From assembly GCF_900637555.1 (NCBI RefSeq), contig NZ_LR134378.1, positions 1,622,001-1,686,000 on the forward strand: a stretch of 64,000 nt of DNA, given 5' to 3'. The DNA comes from Lautropia mirabilis. GTDB lineage: Bacteria > Pseudomonadota > Gammaproteobacteria > Burkholderiales > Burkholderiaceae_E. Under the pieces are notes generated by a model, which made no database searches, had not been told where the DNA came from, and was given only the letters and a program-made list of their open reading frames with translations. Each line of letters begins with the position of its first letter. Within the stretch, counting starts at the first letter, position 1. The position numbers were made by a program, and so were the translations under genes. This document shows positions 20,924-29,941 of the stretch, in pieces.

Positions 20924-21910
20924 CTGCATCGGCAGCAGGTCCAGCTTCTGCATCAGCTGCCGGTCGGTGTCCTCTTCCGGGTTTTCCGTGGTCAGCAGCT
21001 TGTCGCCATAGAAGATCGAATTGGCGCCGGCCATGAAGCACAGCGCCTGCATGCTCTCCGGCATTTCCTGCCGGCCGGCCGACAGGCGCACCAGGCTCGT
21101 GGGCATCGTGATGCGCGCCACCGCAATGGTGCGCACGAACTCGGTCCAGTCCAGCGGCTCTGCATCGGCCAGCGGGGTGCCGGGCAGCCGCACCAGCTGG
21201 TTGATCGGCACCGACTCGGGCTGCGGGTCCAGGTTGGCCAGGCTGGCAATCAGCCCCGCCCGATCCTTGCGGGTCTCGTTCATCCCCACGATGCCGCCGC
21301 AGCATATCTTCAGCCCCGCGGCGCGCACCTTGCCCAGCGTGTTCAGCCGGTCGTCGAACTGGCGCGTGCCGATCACGTCGCCGTAGTGCTCGGGCGCCGT
21401 ATCCAGGTTGTGGTTGTAATAGTCCAGGCCCGCTTCCTTCAGATCTTCGGCCATGCCTTCTTCCAGCAGACCGAAGGTGCCGCAGGTCTCCAGCCCCAGA
21501 TCCTTCACGGCGCGGATCAGCTCCTGCAGCTTCTCGATGTCGCGTGGCTTGGGACCGCGCCAGGCAGCACCCATGCAGAAGCGGCTGGCCCCGCGTGACT
21601 TGGCCACCCGGGCACTGGCCAGTACCGTCTCCACATCCAGCAGCTTCTGGGCCTTCACGCCCGTGTCATAGCGGGCCGACTGCGGACAGTACGCGCAGTC
21701 CTCCGGGCATCCGCCCGTCTTCACCGACAGCAGGGTGGAGAGCTGGATGCGCTGCGCATCGAAATGCTGGCGGTGAACCGACGCCGCCTCGAAGACCAGA
21801 TCCAGAAAGGGACGCTCGAACAGGGCCTCCACCCGACAGACGCTCCAGTAGGACAGTTCCGGGTGAGGCGTGGGACGCCGAAGGTTCAGGACAGATAGGG
21901 TGTCGTTCAT
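20843..21910 (-). CDS. bioB: Biotin synthase
   Basis: Radical-SAM enzyme inserting sulfur into dethiobiotin. It is 355 aa (346 in E. coli). The SAM cluster cysteines are Cys68, Cys72 and Cys75 in [13 protein letters not shown], and [10 protein letters not shown] and the [14 protein letters not shown] motif are intact. ATG 21910 has AGGAGG 7 bases upstream. No other biotin gene is adjacent. The last 27 codons (a polar Gln/Glu-rich tail) overlap the MAPEG gene antisense. Confidence 0.96.
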   Translation of the reverse strand: MNDTLSVLNLRRPTPHPELSYWSVCRVEALFERPFLDLVFEAASVHRQHFDAQRIQLSTLLSVKTGGCPEDCAYCPQSARYDTGVKAQKLLDVETVLASARVAKSRGASRFCMGAAWRGPKPRDIEKLQELIRAVKDLGLETCGTFGLLEEGMAEDLKEAGLDYYNHNLDTAPEHYGDVIGTRQFDDRLNTLGKVRAAGLKICCGGIVGMNETRKDRAGLIASLANLDPQPESVPINQLVRLPGTPLADAEPLDWTEFVRTIAVARITMPTSLVRLSAGRQEMPESMQALCFMAGANSIFYGDKLLTTENPEEDTDRQLMQKLDLLPMQSEQDGEQPGEQQQDVGDHGNDEARSA

Positions 21911-22552
21911 GAGTCTTCCTCCTGGCTTCCAGGGTCGTGCCATGGGTTTCCGAGAGTCTACCGGAACGATCGGATGCCGGAAGCGGGCCCGCAGGCCGCG
22001 ACATCCTCGGGTCTCATGGTCTGGCCGACCCAGGCACGGGCCGCCGGCAGCGATGATACAACATCGCATCATGCGCCAGATTCCGGAATCCCGTGAATGG
22101 CCGACACATCGGGCCAGTCCAGGGGAATGTTCATGGGGGGGGTCGGAGGTCATGTTGGCCTCGATCGGGTTGCACGTCGGACTTGCTCGGCCTCCCATCC
22201 ATGGTGACCTGAAAGACGCGAGGGGCAGCAATCCTGCCGGAGCGTGGCGATTCCGCGAATTACGTTCTTGAAACAATTGATCACGCAACACGGGCTGTTG
22301 CGATCCTGCGTAACAGTCAGGTAAATCATTGACGAGTCATTGGCATTGACAGGCAAAATCACACGTGACTGCCGGATAATGTCGCCAGATTCAGATGATG
22401 AATGGCCCTGAGGCGGATGCCCATGGCCCGGCGCTTCCTCTTATCCCTGCTTTCATTTCCCGGAAAACACCGGGGTTGCGCACCATCTCCTTGCCGGGAA
22501 CGTGGTACGCAAGACTCGGGTACTGCCCTGCGGGCAGCCGCTTTTCATTCCC
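21911..22552. other. Gene-free region between bioB and the FecR-like gene
   Basis: No convincing gene. It contains the bioB leader, the perfect inverted repeat at 22284-22302, a TTGACA at 22346-22351 and a GATAAT at 22375-22380. These two hexamers are 23 bases apart, too far for a normal sigma-70 promoter. The 22260-22380 segment is AT-richer than its surroundings and looks regulatory. Confidence 0.4.
22284..22302. promoter_or_regulatory. Perfect inverted repeat, possible operator
   Basis: CGCAACA, five bases, then TGTTGCG: a 7-bp perfect dyad in an AT-rich region 250 bases before the FecR-like gene and 370 before bioB. It may be a transcription-factor site for either divergent gene. Confidence 0.35.
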
Positions 22553-23380
22553 ATGATCAAGTTCAGATCAGCATCCTTTCCTGTCGCGCCTGCCAGCCGT
22601 GAAATCGGTCGCGCGCCTTCCCCCTCCGTTCCTCTGGCCTCGGCCGACAGCGCCTCACGACGACGCTTCGTCCGCCAGATGGGCATGCTTGGGGTGGCAG
22701 TGGCTTCGGCAGGGCTGGTCGATCATGGCACGGCATGGCGTCGCTGGATCGCCGACTATCGCACCGACATCGGCCAGCGCCGAGAGGTGGTGCTTGATGC
22801 CCACACCCGGCTGCTGCTCAACACCCGGACTGCCATCAACGTGGCCGATCGGGAAGACGGCCGCCATGTTCGCCTGCTCTCCGGTGAGCTGCTGGTGCAA
22901 CAGGCTCCGGGGGCACGCCCCCTGGTCGTCGAGACGGCCGAAGGCCGCATCCGCAGTCAGGACGGCCGTCTGGTCGTCCGCCGGCTGGAACTCAGCACCA
23001 CGCTCAACCTGCTGAACGGACAGGCGCAGGTCTTCGACGCGGGTGGCGAGCGTTCGCTCCAGGCTGCTCGGCGGGTCGTGCTCGGCACGGGCAGCCTGGC
23101 CCCGCTGCAACCCGTGCAGGAAGCTGAAGTGGCCTGGATCAATGGCCAGATCGTGGCCGACCACATGAAGCTGGCCGACTTCATCGACGAACTGCAGCGC
23201 TACAGCCCCGAACGGCTGCGCTATGACACCCGTGTCGCCAATCTGCTGGTCTCGGGCCGCTTCTCGCTGGCCGACGTGAAGGGTGTCTTCCACTGGCTCT
23301 CCAGCACGCTGCCGCTGCGGGTTGATGTGGTCGAGCATCGCTGGGGCTCGCCTTCGTTGCTCATCCGCGCACTGGGCTGA
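22553..23380 (+). CDS. FecR-domain protein (anti-sigma/signal-transducer type), orphan
   Basis: 275-aa protein with a FecR domain (about residues 75-180: VVLDAHTRLLLNTRTAINV, VRLLSGELLV and related segments). It ends in an STN-like region (YSPERLRYDTRVANLLVSGRFSLADV and onward), as in the periplasmic half of FecR anti-sigma proteins. Residues 34-52 (SASRRRFVRQMGMLGVAVA) look like a twin-arginine signal plus a membrane segment. The N-terminal sigma-binding domain of full FecR is short or missing. No ECF sigma factor or TonB receptor gene is adjacent. ATG 22553 lacks a clear ribosome binding site, and an upstream in-frame GTG at 22502 is possible. Confidence 0.75.
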   Translation: MIKFRSASFPVAPASREIGRAPSPSVPLASADSASRRRFVRQMGMLGVAVASAGLVDHGTAWRRWIADYRTDIGQRREVVLDAHTRLLLNTRTAINVADREDGRHVRLLSGELLVQQAPGARPLVVETAEGRIRSQDGRLVVRRLELSTTLNLLNGQAQVFDAGGERSLQAARRVVLGTGSLAPLQPVQEAEVAWINGQIVADHMKLADFIDELQRYSPERLRYDTRVANLLVSGRFSLADVKGVFHWLSSTLPLRVDVVEHRWGSPSLLIRALG

Positions 23381-23401
23381 TCATCACCACTGCGGGCTGC
23401 T

Positions 23402-24172
23402 ATGATGCGCCCCATGAATCCTGTCATCCGGTCCTTCGCCCCCAGGCTGGCAGCGCTGGTCGTGTGTGTGGCCATCGGGGTGCTCTCGGTCCCGTCGCCG
23501 GCACAGGCCGAGCGGCGCGAGTTGCGTTTCACTGGCCCGCAGATCACCCGTCAGCTGGCGCCATCGTTCCCGTTGCGTCGCTGCCTGTTCGGTGAGCTGG
23601 CCTGCGTCCGGCTCACCCGGCCCGTCGTCCGCATGCAGGCCAATGACCCGCGCATCTTCGTCTCGGTGGACGTGGGCTTTCAGCCCGTGCCAGGACAGGC
23701 CAGTCAGAGCGGCAGCGCCCGCGTGGCCGGTCAACCCGCCTATGACCCGCAGGCCGGCGCCTTCTACCTGAAGCGCCCGCAGCTGCTGGATTTCTCCATG
23801 GAAGGCGTGCCGCCCGATCAGGCCCGCATGGTCGCCAATGTCATCTCCGGCATGCTGGCCGACGAATTCTTCAGCGAGCAGCCGCTCTGGGTGCTGGACG
23901 AGTCCGATCCCCGACAGGCCATGGCGCGCCTGTCACTGCGCAGCGTGACCGTGCAGCAAGGGGCGCTGGTCGTCACGCTGGGCGATGATGACGAACCCCT
24001 GGAGGACGATCCGGCCGACGAGATGCCCTCGCCGGGGCAGGGCAGCGGAAGCACGCCCGGATCGCGCAGCACACCCGGATCGCGCAGCACGCCCACCCCC
24101 AAGAGCCTGCCTCCTTCGCCATCCGCGCCGGAAGGCACCCCCGAGACGTCTTCCGAACCTGTCTGGCTCTGA
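23402..24172 (+). CDS. DUF1439-like periplasmic protein with Pro/Ser-rich tail
   Basis: 256-aa protein. The signal peptide ends near PAQA (residue about 35). The following 155 residues resemble the DUF1439/YceB family (LRFTGPQITRQLAPSFPL, a middle VSVDVGF segment, then ARMVANVISGMLADEFFSEQPLWVL), a fold related to lipid-binding proteins of unknown function. There is no lipobox Cys. The last 60 residues are acidic then Pro/Ser/Thr-rich with a GSRSTP repeat, coded by an 18-bp tandem duplication. ATGs at 23402, 23405 and 23414 are all possible starts. Confidence 0.65.
   Translation: MMRPMNPVIRSFAPRLAALVVCVAIGVLSVPSPAQAERRELRFTGPQITRQLAPSFPLRRCLFGELACVRLTRPVVRMQANDPRIFVSVDVGFQPVPGQASQSGSARVAGQPAYDPQAGAFYLKRPQLLDFSMEGVPPDQARMVANVISGMLADEFFSEQPLWVLDESDPRQAMARLSLRSVTVQQGALVVTLGDDDEPLEDDPADEMPSPGQGSGSTPGSRSTPGSRSTPTPKSLPPSPSAPEGTPETSSEPVWL
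24056..24091 (+). repeat. 18-bp direct repeat inside the DUF1439-like gene
   Basis: CCCGGATCGCGCAGCACA at 24056-24073 repeats at 24074-24091 with one terminal change, coding PGSRST twice in the low-complexity tail. The unit keeps the frame. Confidence 0.85.
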
Positions 24173-24179
24173 CCGGCGC

Positions 24180-25097
24180 TTACAGCGAGAACCGGTACGC
24201 AGCGCCCACCAGCAGGGAAGGCATCAGGTGGCGCTTGACGATCGGGCTGCGTGCGGCCGGCCCCGTCAGCCGCGTGGCACTGGCACGTGCCACCCAGATC
24301 CAGTGCTTGCTGGGCTCGCCCGTCAGACCCACGGAAACCCCGAACTCCCGCAGGCCCGAACCCGGGTCGTACAGCGGCAGGCCGCTGGCGGCATGTTCGC
24401 GCTCGCCGATGCCGTAGCTGTTGCGCAGCGAGTTGCTGTTGGCCCAGGTCACGCCTGCGTCGGCACTCAACAGAAGCCGCTTGCTCAGCGGGCGCTGCCA
24501 GCCGATGCCGAACGGAATCTCGAAGCCGCCCTGGCGACCCAGGATGTCGCCCACCAGCCGCGCCTGCAGCTGGATCGAGCGGGTCAGGTCGTATCGCAGC
24601 CGCAACCGCCCGATCAGCGTGCCGCGTAGCGGCTTGAGGCCCTTGGCCAGATCGTCCTCGTCCACGTCACGGCCCCGGTTGATCGACAGCCCCAGGCCGA
24701 AGCTGAAGCGGTCCAAGTGCCAGAGCGGCCCGGCCAGCCCCGTTTCCGAGACCCGGTTGCCCCGCACGCTGGCGCGCGTCACGCTGGAGCGGCTGATCGA
24801 ATAGCCACGCCAGTCGATCCGTGCGGCCGGGGCAAAGGCGTGCCCCATCTTGTCCGATCCGCTGTACTCGGGCGAATAGTTGCTCACCAGCCCGATGACC
24901 AGGTGCACGCGATCGTCGTCCTCGCCAGGACGCCTCATGGTGTCGTCGGCCCGCGTTGCCGCCCGGGTGGCCTGCTGCGCGGGGGTCTGCTGTCCTTGCG
25001 ACATCGCCGGACCGGCGGTAGCGCATAACAGACCGATCAGCAGCAGCCGGCCAGACAGGGGCAGGGGTTTGAGGCTATGTTTCGGGGCGAGAGTCAT
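24180..25097 (-). CDS. MipA/OmpV family outer-membrane protein
   Basis: 305-aa beta-barrel protein. The signal peptide ends near AMS. The mature start has an acidic/charged linker, then VHLVIGLVSNYSPEYSGSDKMGHAFAPAARIDWRGYSIS, typical of MipA/OmpV, and the last residue pattern AAYRFSL fits an outer-membrane C-terminal strand. Members act as scaffolds for murein synthesis or as porin-like proteins. The exact role is not shown here. It ends 7 bases from the convergent DUF1439-like gene. Confidence 0.85.
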   Translation of the reverse strand: MTLAPKHSLKPLPLSGRLLLIGLLCATAGPAMSQGQQTPAQQATRAATRADDTMRRPGEDDDRVHLVIGLVSNYSPEYSGSDKMGHAFAPAARIDWRGYSISRSSVTRASVRGNRVSETGLAGPLWHLDRFSFGLGLSINRGRDVDEDDLAKGLKPLRGTLIGRLRLRYDLTRSIQLQARLVGDILGRQGGFEIPFGIGWQRPLSKRLLLSADAGVTWANSNSLRNSYGIGEREHAASGLPLYDPGSGLREFGVSVGLTGEPSKHWIWVARASATRLTGPAARSPIVKRHLMPSLLVGAAYRFSL

Positions 25098-25278
25098 GGT
25101 GGCGTCCAGCGGGTGGCGTAGGGGTGCGGCACAGTCTGAAACCGTTTCGGTGCAAGCGCCGTTTGCGGCAGACGGACGGCTCACCGCAGCAGCCCGGACA
25201 GCCGGGCCACCCGGGCAAGGCGGGGTCCGCCTGCGATGGGGCCGCCATTTTTCCTGCAAAGTCGCTTTTGGGTATGTC

Positions 25279-27150
25279 ATGGTGTTGAAAACAGCATTGG
25301 GCGAACTGCGTGTACTGCTGGTGGAGGACGATCCTGCCTGGCAGCACATGATCTCGGTAGGGCTGGGCGAGCGGGGTATCGACGTCCAGGTGACCGATCA
25401 GCTGTCCAAGGCCATCCCGCTGCTGGAGCGGATCATGCCCGATGCCGTCATGGTCGATGACTCCCTCTCCGACACGGATAGCGTCGCTTCGGTCCGGCAC
25501 CTGCGCGAGGCCATCGGCAGCCGCCAGATCCCGATCATCGTGTTGTCCAACCATGACAACGACACGGGCTTCGGCAAGGCCCTGGCGGCCGGCGCCACCG
25601 ATTACTGCCAGAAGTCCCAACAGTGGACCCAGCTGGCCGAGCGCCTGCTGCATGGTATCAATCTTGCCAAGGCCCAGGCAGCAAGTCCCGACAGTCCGGC
25701 TGCAGAAGGCGAGGGGGGCGGACGCGATTCGCTCTCCGAATCGCTCGATGCCTTCCGCAGCCAGCGCGAACAGGCCAACCGTGATCCGCTCACCGGCCTG
25801 TTCAGCCGGGCCGCCTTCATGCAGAAGGGCCAGATGTTGCTGCGCCGCCGCCGCCCTGCCGGCCACGTCGCCGCCATCATGATGCTCGACATCGACCGGT
25901 TCCGCCGCATCAACGAGGCCTTCGGCCAGCGTGCCGGCGACCGCGTGCTGCAGCACGTGGCCGACAGCCTGCGCCATGCCTTCCGCAACCTCACCCAGGC
26001 CGACCCTGCCAAGGCTGGCGACGACCTGGACATGCCCGACCTGCTGATCAGCCGGCTGACGGGCGATGAATACGCGCTGGTCTTCTCCAACCTGCCCAAC
26101 GAGGATACCGCCCGCAAGGCCGCCGAGATCATCCAGGCCCACCTGCGTCGCGCCTTCCAGATCGACGGGCTGGACCTGATGCTGCGCACCTCCATCGGCA
26201 CCGCCTGGTTCCCGCGCCACGGCCGCAATTTCGAGATGCTGCTGGCCAAGGCCGACGTGGCCATGAGCGTGGCGCGTCAGCAGGGGGGCAACCGCCTGCT
26301 GGTCTACGACGACGCCTATGGCGAACAGCTGCGCGGCGACTTCGAGCTGCAGTCGGCCCTGGCCACCGTGCTGGACCGCAACGAGCTGGTGCTCCACTAC
26401 CAGCCCATCATCGACACCCGCTACAACCGCGTCGTCGGCGTCGAGGCGCTGATGCGCTGGATGCGCGGCTCGCAGATGCTCTCGCCCGGCAAGTTCATCC
26501 CGCTGGCCGAGGACAGTGGCCTGGACTTCCGCATGGGCGAATGGGCCATCTCCGAGGCCCTGCAGCAGCTGCGACGCTGGCAGCTGGCCGGCGTGCCCAT
26601 CCCGGGCGTCTCGGTCAACGTCAGTGTCCGCCATCTGCGCCAGCCCACGCTGCTGCGTTCGGCACAGCAGGCCCTGGAAGCCACCGAGATACCCGCTTCG
26701 GCGCTCACGCTGGAGCTGACCGAAATCGACGTGATGCGCGACATCGAGAACGTCCTGCCTACCTTGTGGGAACTGAAGAAGGCCGGCATCCGCATCGCGC
26801 TGGACGACTTCGGCTCGGGCTTCTCCTCGGTCTCTTACCTGACCCGCATGCCGGTCGACACCCTCAAGATCGATCGCGTCTTCATCAGCGAGCTGGAAAA
26901 CGACGTCGGTCAGCTCAAGGTCGTGCGCAGCATCATCGCGCTGGCCGGTGCCCTGGACCTGCAGATCATCGGCGAGGGCGTCGAGCGCACCGAAGAGATG
27001 ACCACCCTGCAGAAGCTGGGTTGCCAAGACCTGCAGGGCTATCTCTTCAGCAAGCCCATGACGGCCGCCCAGCTTGAGCGCTGGCTCATGGAGAACCCGT
27101 CACTGCACGGTCTGGGCCGGGTTCCCGAGAGCAGCGCCGTGCCGGGCTGA
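25279..27150 (+). CDS. Response regulator with degenerate GGDEF and EAL domains
   Basis: 623-aa c-di-GMP signalling protein. An N-terminal receiver domain (residues 10-130) has the acidic pocket VEDD (15-18) and Asp60/Asp61 as phosphoacceptor candidates. A GGDEF domain follows (about 170-345) with the active motif changed to TGDEY, so cyclase activity is doubtful. The EAL domain (about 360-600) keeps EALMRW, the ELTEID glutamate, DDFGSG, the lysine in LKIDR and GEGVE, so it should hydrolyse c-di-GMP. ATG 25279 fits the receiver start. No histidine kinase is adjacent. Confidence 0.9.
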   Translation: MVLKTALGELRVLLVEDDPAWQHMISVGLGERGIDVQVTDQLSKAIPLLERIMPDAVMVDDSLSDTDSVASVRHLREAIGSRQIPIIVLSNHDNDTGFGKALAAGATDYCQKSQQWTQLAERLLHGINLAKAQAASPDSPAAEGEGGGRDSLSESLDAFRSQREQANRDPLTGLFSRAAFMQKGQMLLRRRRPAGHVAAIMMLDIDRFRRINEAFGQRAGDRVLQHVADSLRHAFRNLTQADPAKAGDDLDMPDLLISRLTGDEYALVFSNLPNEDTARKAAEIIQAHLRRAFQIDGLDLMLRTSIGTAWFPRHGRNFEMLLAKADVAMSVARQQGGNRLLVYDDAYGEQLRGDFELQSALATVLDRNELVLHYQPIIDTRYNRVVGVEALMRWMRGSQMLSPGKFIPLAEDSGLDFRMGEWAISEALQQLRRWQLAGVPIPGVSVNVSVRHLRQPTLLRSAQQALEATEIPASALTLELTEIDVMRDIENVLPTLWELKKAGIRIALDDFGSGFSSVSYLTRMPVDTLKIDRVFISELENDVGQLKVVRSIIALAGALDLQIIGEGVERTEEMTTLQKLGCQDLQGYLFSKPMTAAQLERWLMENPSLHGLGRVPESSAVPG

Positions 27151-27231
27151 TCCGGATGTGTCAAAGTCGCGCATGAAACCGCAAAGCGTTACGATACCGC
27201 CTGTCACAATACGCACAGAGGCGGTACACGC

Positions 27232-27921
27232 ATGGACGCGGCAGAAAGAAAGGCGCGACAGGACGAGTTGAAGAAAGCGGCGGCCGAGAAGGCCCTCGAA
27301 TGGCTCACGCCGGGCCAGGTGGTGGGCGTCGGCAGCGGCTCCACCGTGGGCTTCTTCATCGAGGCGCTGGGACGGCACCGGCAGGACTTCCCGCAGGCCG
27401 TCTCCAGTTCGCTGCGCAGCACCGAGCTGCTGCGCGAGGCCGGCATCGAGGTGCTGGATCTCAACCAGATCGACGAGATCGGCTGCTATGTCGATGGCGC
27501 CGATGAAGTGGACCCCGGCTTCGCCCTCATCAAGGGGGGCGGTGGCGCGCTCACCCGCGAGAAGATCGTTGCTCAGGCTTCGCGCCACTTCGTCTGCATC
27601 GTCGACGAGACCAAGTACGTGCCCGTTCTGGGCCAGTTCCCGCTGCCGGTGGAGGTGGTGCCCATGGCGCTGCATCTCGTTGGCCGCCAGCTCGAGGCGC
27701 TGGGGGGCACCGTGCGCGAGCGCAACGGCTACATCACCGACAACGGCAACCCCATCCTGGACGTCTCGGGCCTGCAGATCCACGATCCGGTCGCCCTCGA
27801 AGAGACCATCAACCAGTGGCCGGGCGTCGTCACGGTGGGGCTGTTTGCCCGCCGTCGTCCCGAGACCGTGCTGCTGGCCACCATGGACGGCGTGCAGGTG
27901 CTGGGCCAGCCCGCGGCCTGA
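27232..27921 (+). CDS. rpiA: Ribose-5-phosphate isomerase A
   Basis: Interconverts ribose-5-phosphate and ribulose-5-phosphate in the pentose phosphate pathway. 229 aa. Signature motifs [27 protein letters not shown] with catalytic Asp, and [15 protein letters not shown] with catalytic Glu are intact. ATG 27232 is preceded by AGAGG. It stands alone, converging on yggX with two hairpins between. Confidence 0.97.
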   Translation: MDAAERKARQDELKKAAAEKALEWLTPGQVVGVGSGSTVGFFIEALGRHRQDFPQAVSSSLRSTELLREAGIEVLDLNQIDEIGCYVDGADEVDPGFALIKGGGGALTREKIVAQASRHFVCIVDETKYVPVLGQFPLPVEVVPMALHLVGRQLEALGGTVRERNGYITDNGNPILDVSGLQIHDPVALEETINQWPGVVTVGLFARRRPETVLLATMDGVQVLGQPAA

Positions 27922-27946
27922 AGCCGGCCTGCGGTCTGAAACGACA

Positions 27947-27968
27947 CAGGGCCGCGGTTGCGGCCCTG
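27947..27968 (+). terminator. Hairpin after rpiA
   Basis: CAGGGCCGC/GCGGCCCTG stem with a GGTT loop 25 bases after the rpiA stop. There is no T tract. Confidence 0.45.
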
Positions 27969-28039
27969 GACGGGATCGTGCGGTGCAACGGCACCACAAA
28001 GTGGCGGGTCGGTTCATGCCGGTGGTCCGCCAGCGGCCC

Positions 28040-28075
28040 ATCCGGTCATGCCGGAAAGTTCCAGCATGACCGGAT
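28040..28075. repeat. 36-bp palindrome between rpiA and yggX
   Basis: Two perfect 12-base arms (ATCCGGTCATGC and its complement) enclose 12 bases that themselves fold (GGAA/TTCC). It ends 11 bases from the yggX stop and has no T run. It is probably the 3' end structure of the yggX transcript. Confidence 0.7.
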
Positions 28076-28086
28076 TCAGGCCGGCA

Positions 28087-28356
28087 TCACTGTTGCGGTA
28101 CGTAACCCGCCGGCCGGTCGGCGCCGTCCCCGAAGAAATAGTTCTCCATCTGCTGCGCCAGGTACTTGCGCGCACGGATGTCGGCCAGGTTCAGCCGGTT
28201 CTCGTTCACCAGCATCGTCTGGTGCGAGATCCAGCCGGCCCACGCTTCCTTCGAGACGTTCTCCCAGATGCGCTGGCCCAGTTCGCCGGGGTAGGGCGGA
28301 CGGTCCAGGCCTTCGGCTTCCTTCTTCAGCTTGATGCAGTTGACCATACGTGCCAT
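28087..28356 (-). CDS. yggX: Probable Fe(2+)-trafficking / oxidative damage protection protein YggX
   Basis: 89-aa cytoplasmic protein linked to protection of Fe-S clusters. It retains the family core [25 protein letters not shown] and the Cys near the N-terminus (MVNCIKL). It follows argA on the same strand after 61 bases, so the two may be co-transcribed. Confidence 0.95.
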   Translation of the reverse strand: MARMVNCIKLKKEAEGLDRPPYPGELGQRIWENVSKEAWAGWISHQTMLVNENRLNLADIRARKYLAQQMENYFFGDGADRPAGYVPQQ

Positions 28357-28417
28357 GGCAATGACTCCAGATAAGGGCTGAGAACCGCCGAATGGTACCG
28401 CGTTCGTCGTACCCGGC

Positions 28418-29782
28418 CTACAGCGTCTTCAGCAGCACCTGGGAACGCCGCTGCCAGTTGTACAGATTGCGACGGCTGCCCGGCAGGTCGTCCACCGACC
28501 CCATCACGAAGCCCCGCTTCAGGAACCAGTGCGCCGTGCGCGTGGTCAGCACGAACAGCCGCGTGATGCCGGCCTCGCGGGCCCGCTGCTCGATGCGCTG
28601 CAGCAGCCGCTCGCCATCGCCCTGGCTCTGCACCGTCGGGTTGACGGCCAGACAGGCCATCTCGGCCATCCGCTCCTCGGGAAACGCATACATCGCCGCA
28701 CAGCCGAAGATCACCTGATCGTGCTCGATCACCGTGAAGTTGCCGATCTCGGCCTCGATCAGCGCCCGATCGCGCTTGACCAGCGTGCCGTCGGCCTCCA
28801 GCGGCTGGATCAGCGCCAGAATGCCGCCCACGTCGTCGATGGTGGCTTCGCGCAGCGCCTCCAGCGTTTCCTCCACCACCATCGTGCCCACGCCGTCGTG
28901 CAGGAAGAACTCCAGCAGCACCGACCCGTCCACCGCAAAGGGCACAATGTGTGAACGCGCCACGCCGCCCTCGCAGGCCTTCAGCGCCGCCGAAAGATAG
29001 ATGCGCAGTGGCAGTGTCAGGTCGTCACGGGCCAGCAGCGCCCGGGCCCGCGCCTCCGAGATCTCTGTCTGGATGCGGCCGTCGTCACCGTGCACACCCG
29101 GCACCTCGGCCAGGAACACCAGCTTGTCGGCATCCAGTGCCATGGCCGTGGCCGCTGCCACCTCTTCCATAGCCAGGTTGAAGGCCTCGCCCGTGGCCGA
29201 GTGGCCAATGTTGGACAGCAGCACGATCTGCTGATTGTCCAGCGCTCGCTGGATGGACACCGCATCCACCTTGCGAACCACCCCGCTGTAGACATGGTCC
29301 ACCCCGTCCACGATGCCCACCGGCCGTGCCAGCGTGAAATTGCCCGACACCACCCGGATCCCGGCATTGGCCATCGGCGTGTTGGGCAACCCCTGCGAGA
29401 ACCCCGCCTCCATGTCGTAGCGGATCGCGCCGGCCGCTTCCTTCGCGCATTCCAGTGCCACCGCGTCGGTGATGCGCAGACCGTTGTGGTATTGCGGTGC
29501 CTGCCCGCGCAGCCGCAGCTGCTCGTTGATCTGTGGCCGGCAGCCATTGACGATCACGATGTGGATGCCGATCGAGTGCAGCAGGCTCAGATCCTGGATC
29601 AGCGCATTGAGCGCGCCGCCGGTGGCCGCCATCTCGCCTGGAATGCCCACCACGAAGGTCTGTCCCCGGAACTTGTGGATGTAGGGGGCTACCTGTCGCA
29701 GCCAGTCCACGAACTGCCGGTGCTGTTCGGGCAGCCGTTCGGGGGCAGGCAGGCTGGGGGGGGAAGGGGGTGGAAAGGACAT
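28418..29782 (-). CDS. argA: Amino-acid N-acetyltransferase (N-acetylglutamate synthase)
   Basis: First committed step of arginine synthesis. The 454-aa product has an amino-acid-kinase-like domain (about residues 35-290, with [22 protein letters not shown] and [15 protein letters not shown]) that senses arginine, and a C-terminal GNAT acetyltransferase domain (about 305-445, [15 protein letters not shown] as the acetyl-CoA loop). ATG 29782 is used; ATG 29794 four codons upstream is equally possible. The same frame stays open far upstream, antisense to hrpA, but that part is not coding. It is divergent from hrpA. Confidence 0.94.
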   Translation of the reverse strand: MSFPPPSPPSLPAPERLPEQHRQFVDWLRQVAPYIHKFRGQTFVVGIPGEMAATGGALNALIQDLSLLHSIGIHIVIVNGCRPQINEQLRLRGQAPQYHNGLRITDAVALECAKEAAGAIRYDMEAGFSQGLPNTPMANAGIRVVSGNFTLARPVGIVDGVDHVYSGVVRKVDAVSIQRALDNQQIVLLSNIGHSATGEAFNLAMEEVAAATAMALDADKLVFLAEVPGVHGDDGRIQTEISEARARALLARDDLTLPLRIYLSAALKACEGGVARSHIVPFAVDGSVLLEFFLHDGVGTMVVEETLEALREATIDDVGGILALIQPLEADGTLVKRDRALIEAEIGNFTVIEHDQVIFGCAAMYAFPEERMAEMACLAVNPTVQSQGDGERLLQRIEQRAREAGITRLFVLTTRTAHWFLKRGFVMGSVDDLPGSRRNLYNWQRRSQVLLKTL

Positions 29783-29905
29783 CGGGTCACCCATCGAAAT
29801 ACCGGTCGGGGGCCCCATCATACCCATCGTACCCAGGGTCGCAAAGCCGCGGAATCCCGCGTATCCGGGGTGCGGCACGCTCCGCCGCCCCGGTCCCGTG
29901 CCTTC

Positions 29906-29911
29906 TATAAT
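29906..29911 (+). promoter_or_regulatory. -10 element of hrpA
   Basis: Exact TATAAT 36 bases before ATG 29942. Transcription would begin around 29918, just at the in-frame GTG that could otherwise start the gene, which favours ATG 29942 or a leaderless GTG. No good -35 is seen. Confidence 0.45.
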
Positions 29912-29941
29912 CCCGCCGTGAATACCCCCAAAGCCCCGTCC

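Noticed and set aside
22346-22380. Sigma-70 promoter TTGACA ... GATAAT before the FecR-like gene
   Set aside because: Spacing is 23 bases, outside the functional range, and no alternative partner hexamer fits either element.
25100-27027. 650-codon minus-strand frame across the REC-GGDEF-EAL gene
   Set aside because: Antisense frame created by high third-position GC. Its translation (long His/Gln/Asp/Val-rich runs) resembles no protein and all real domains are on the plus strand.
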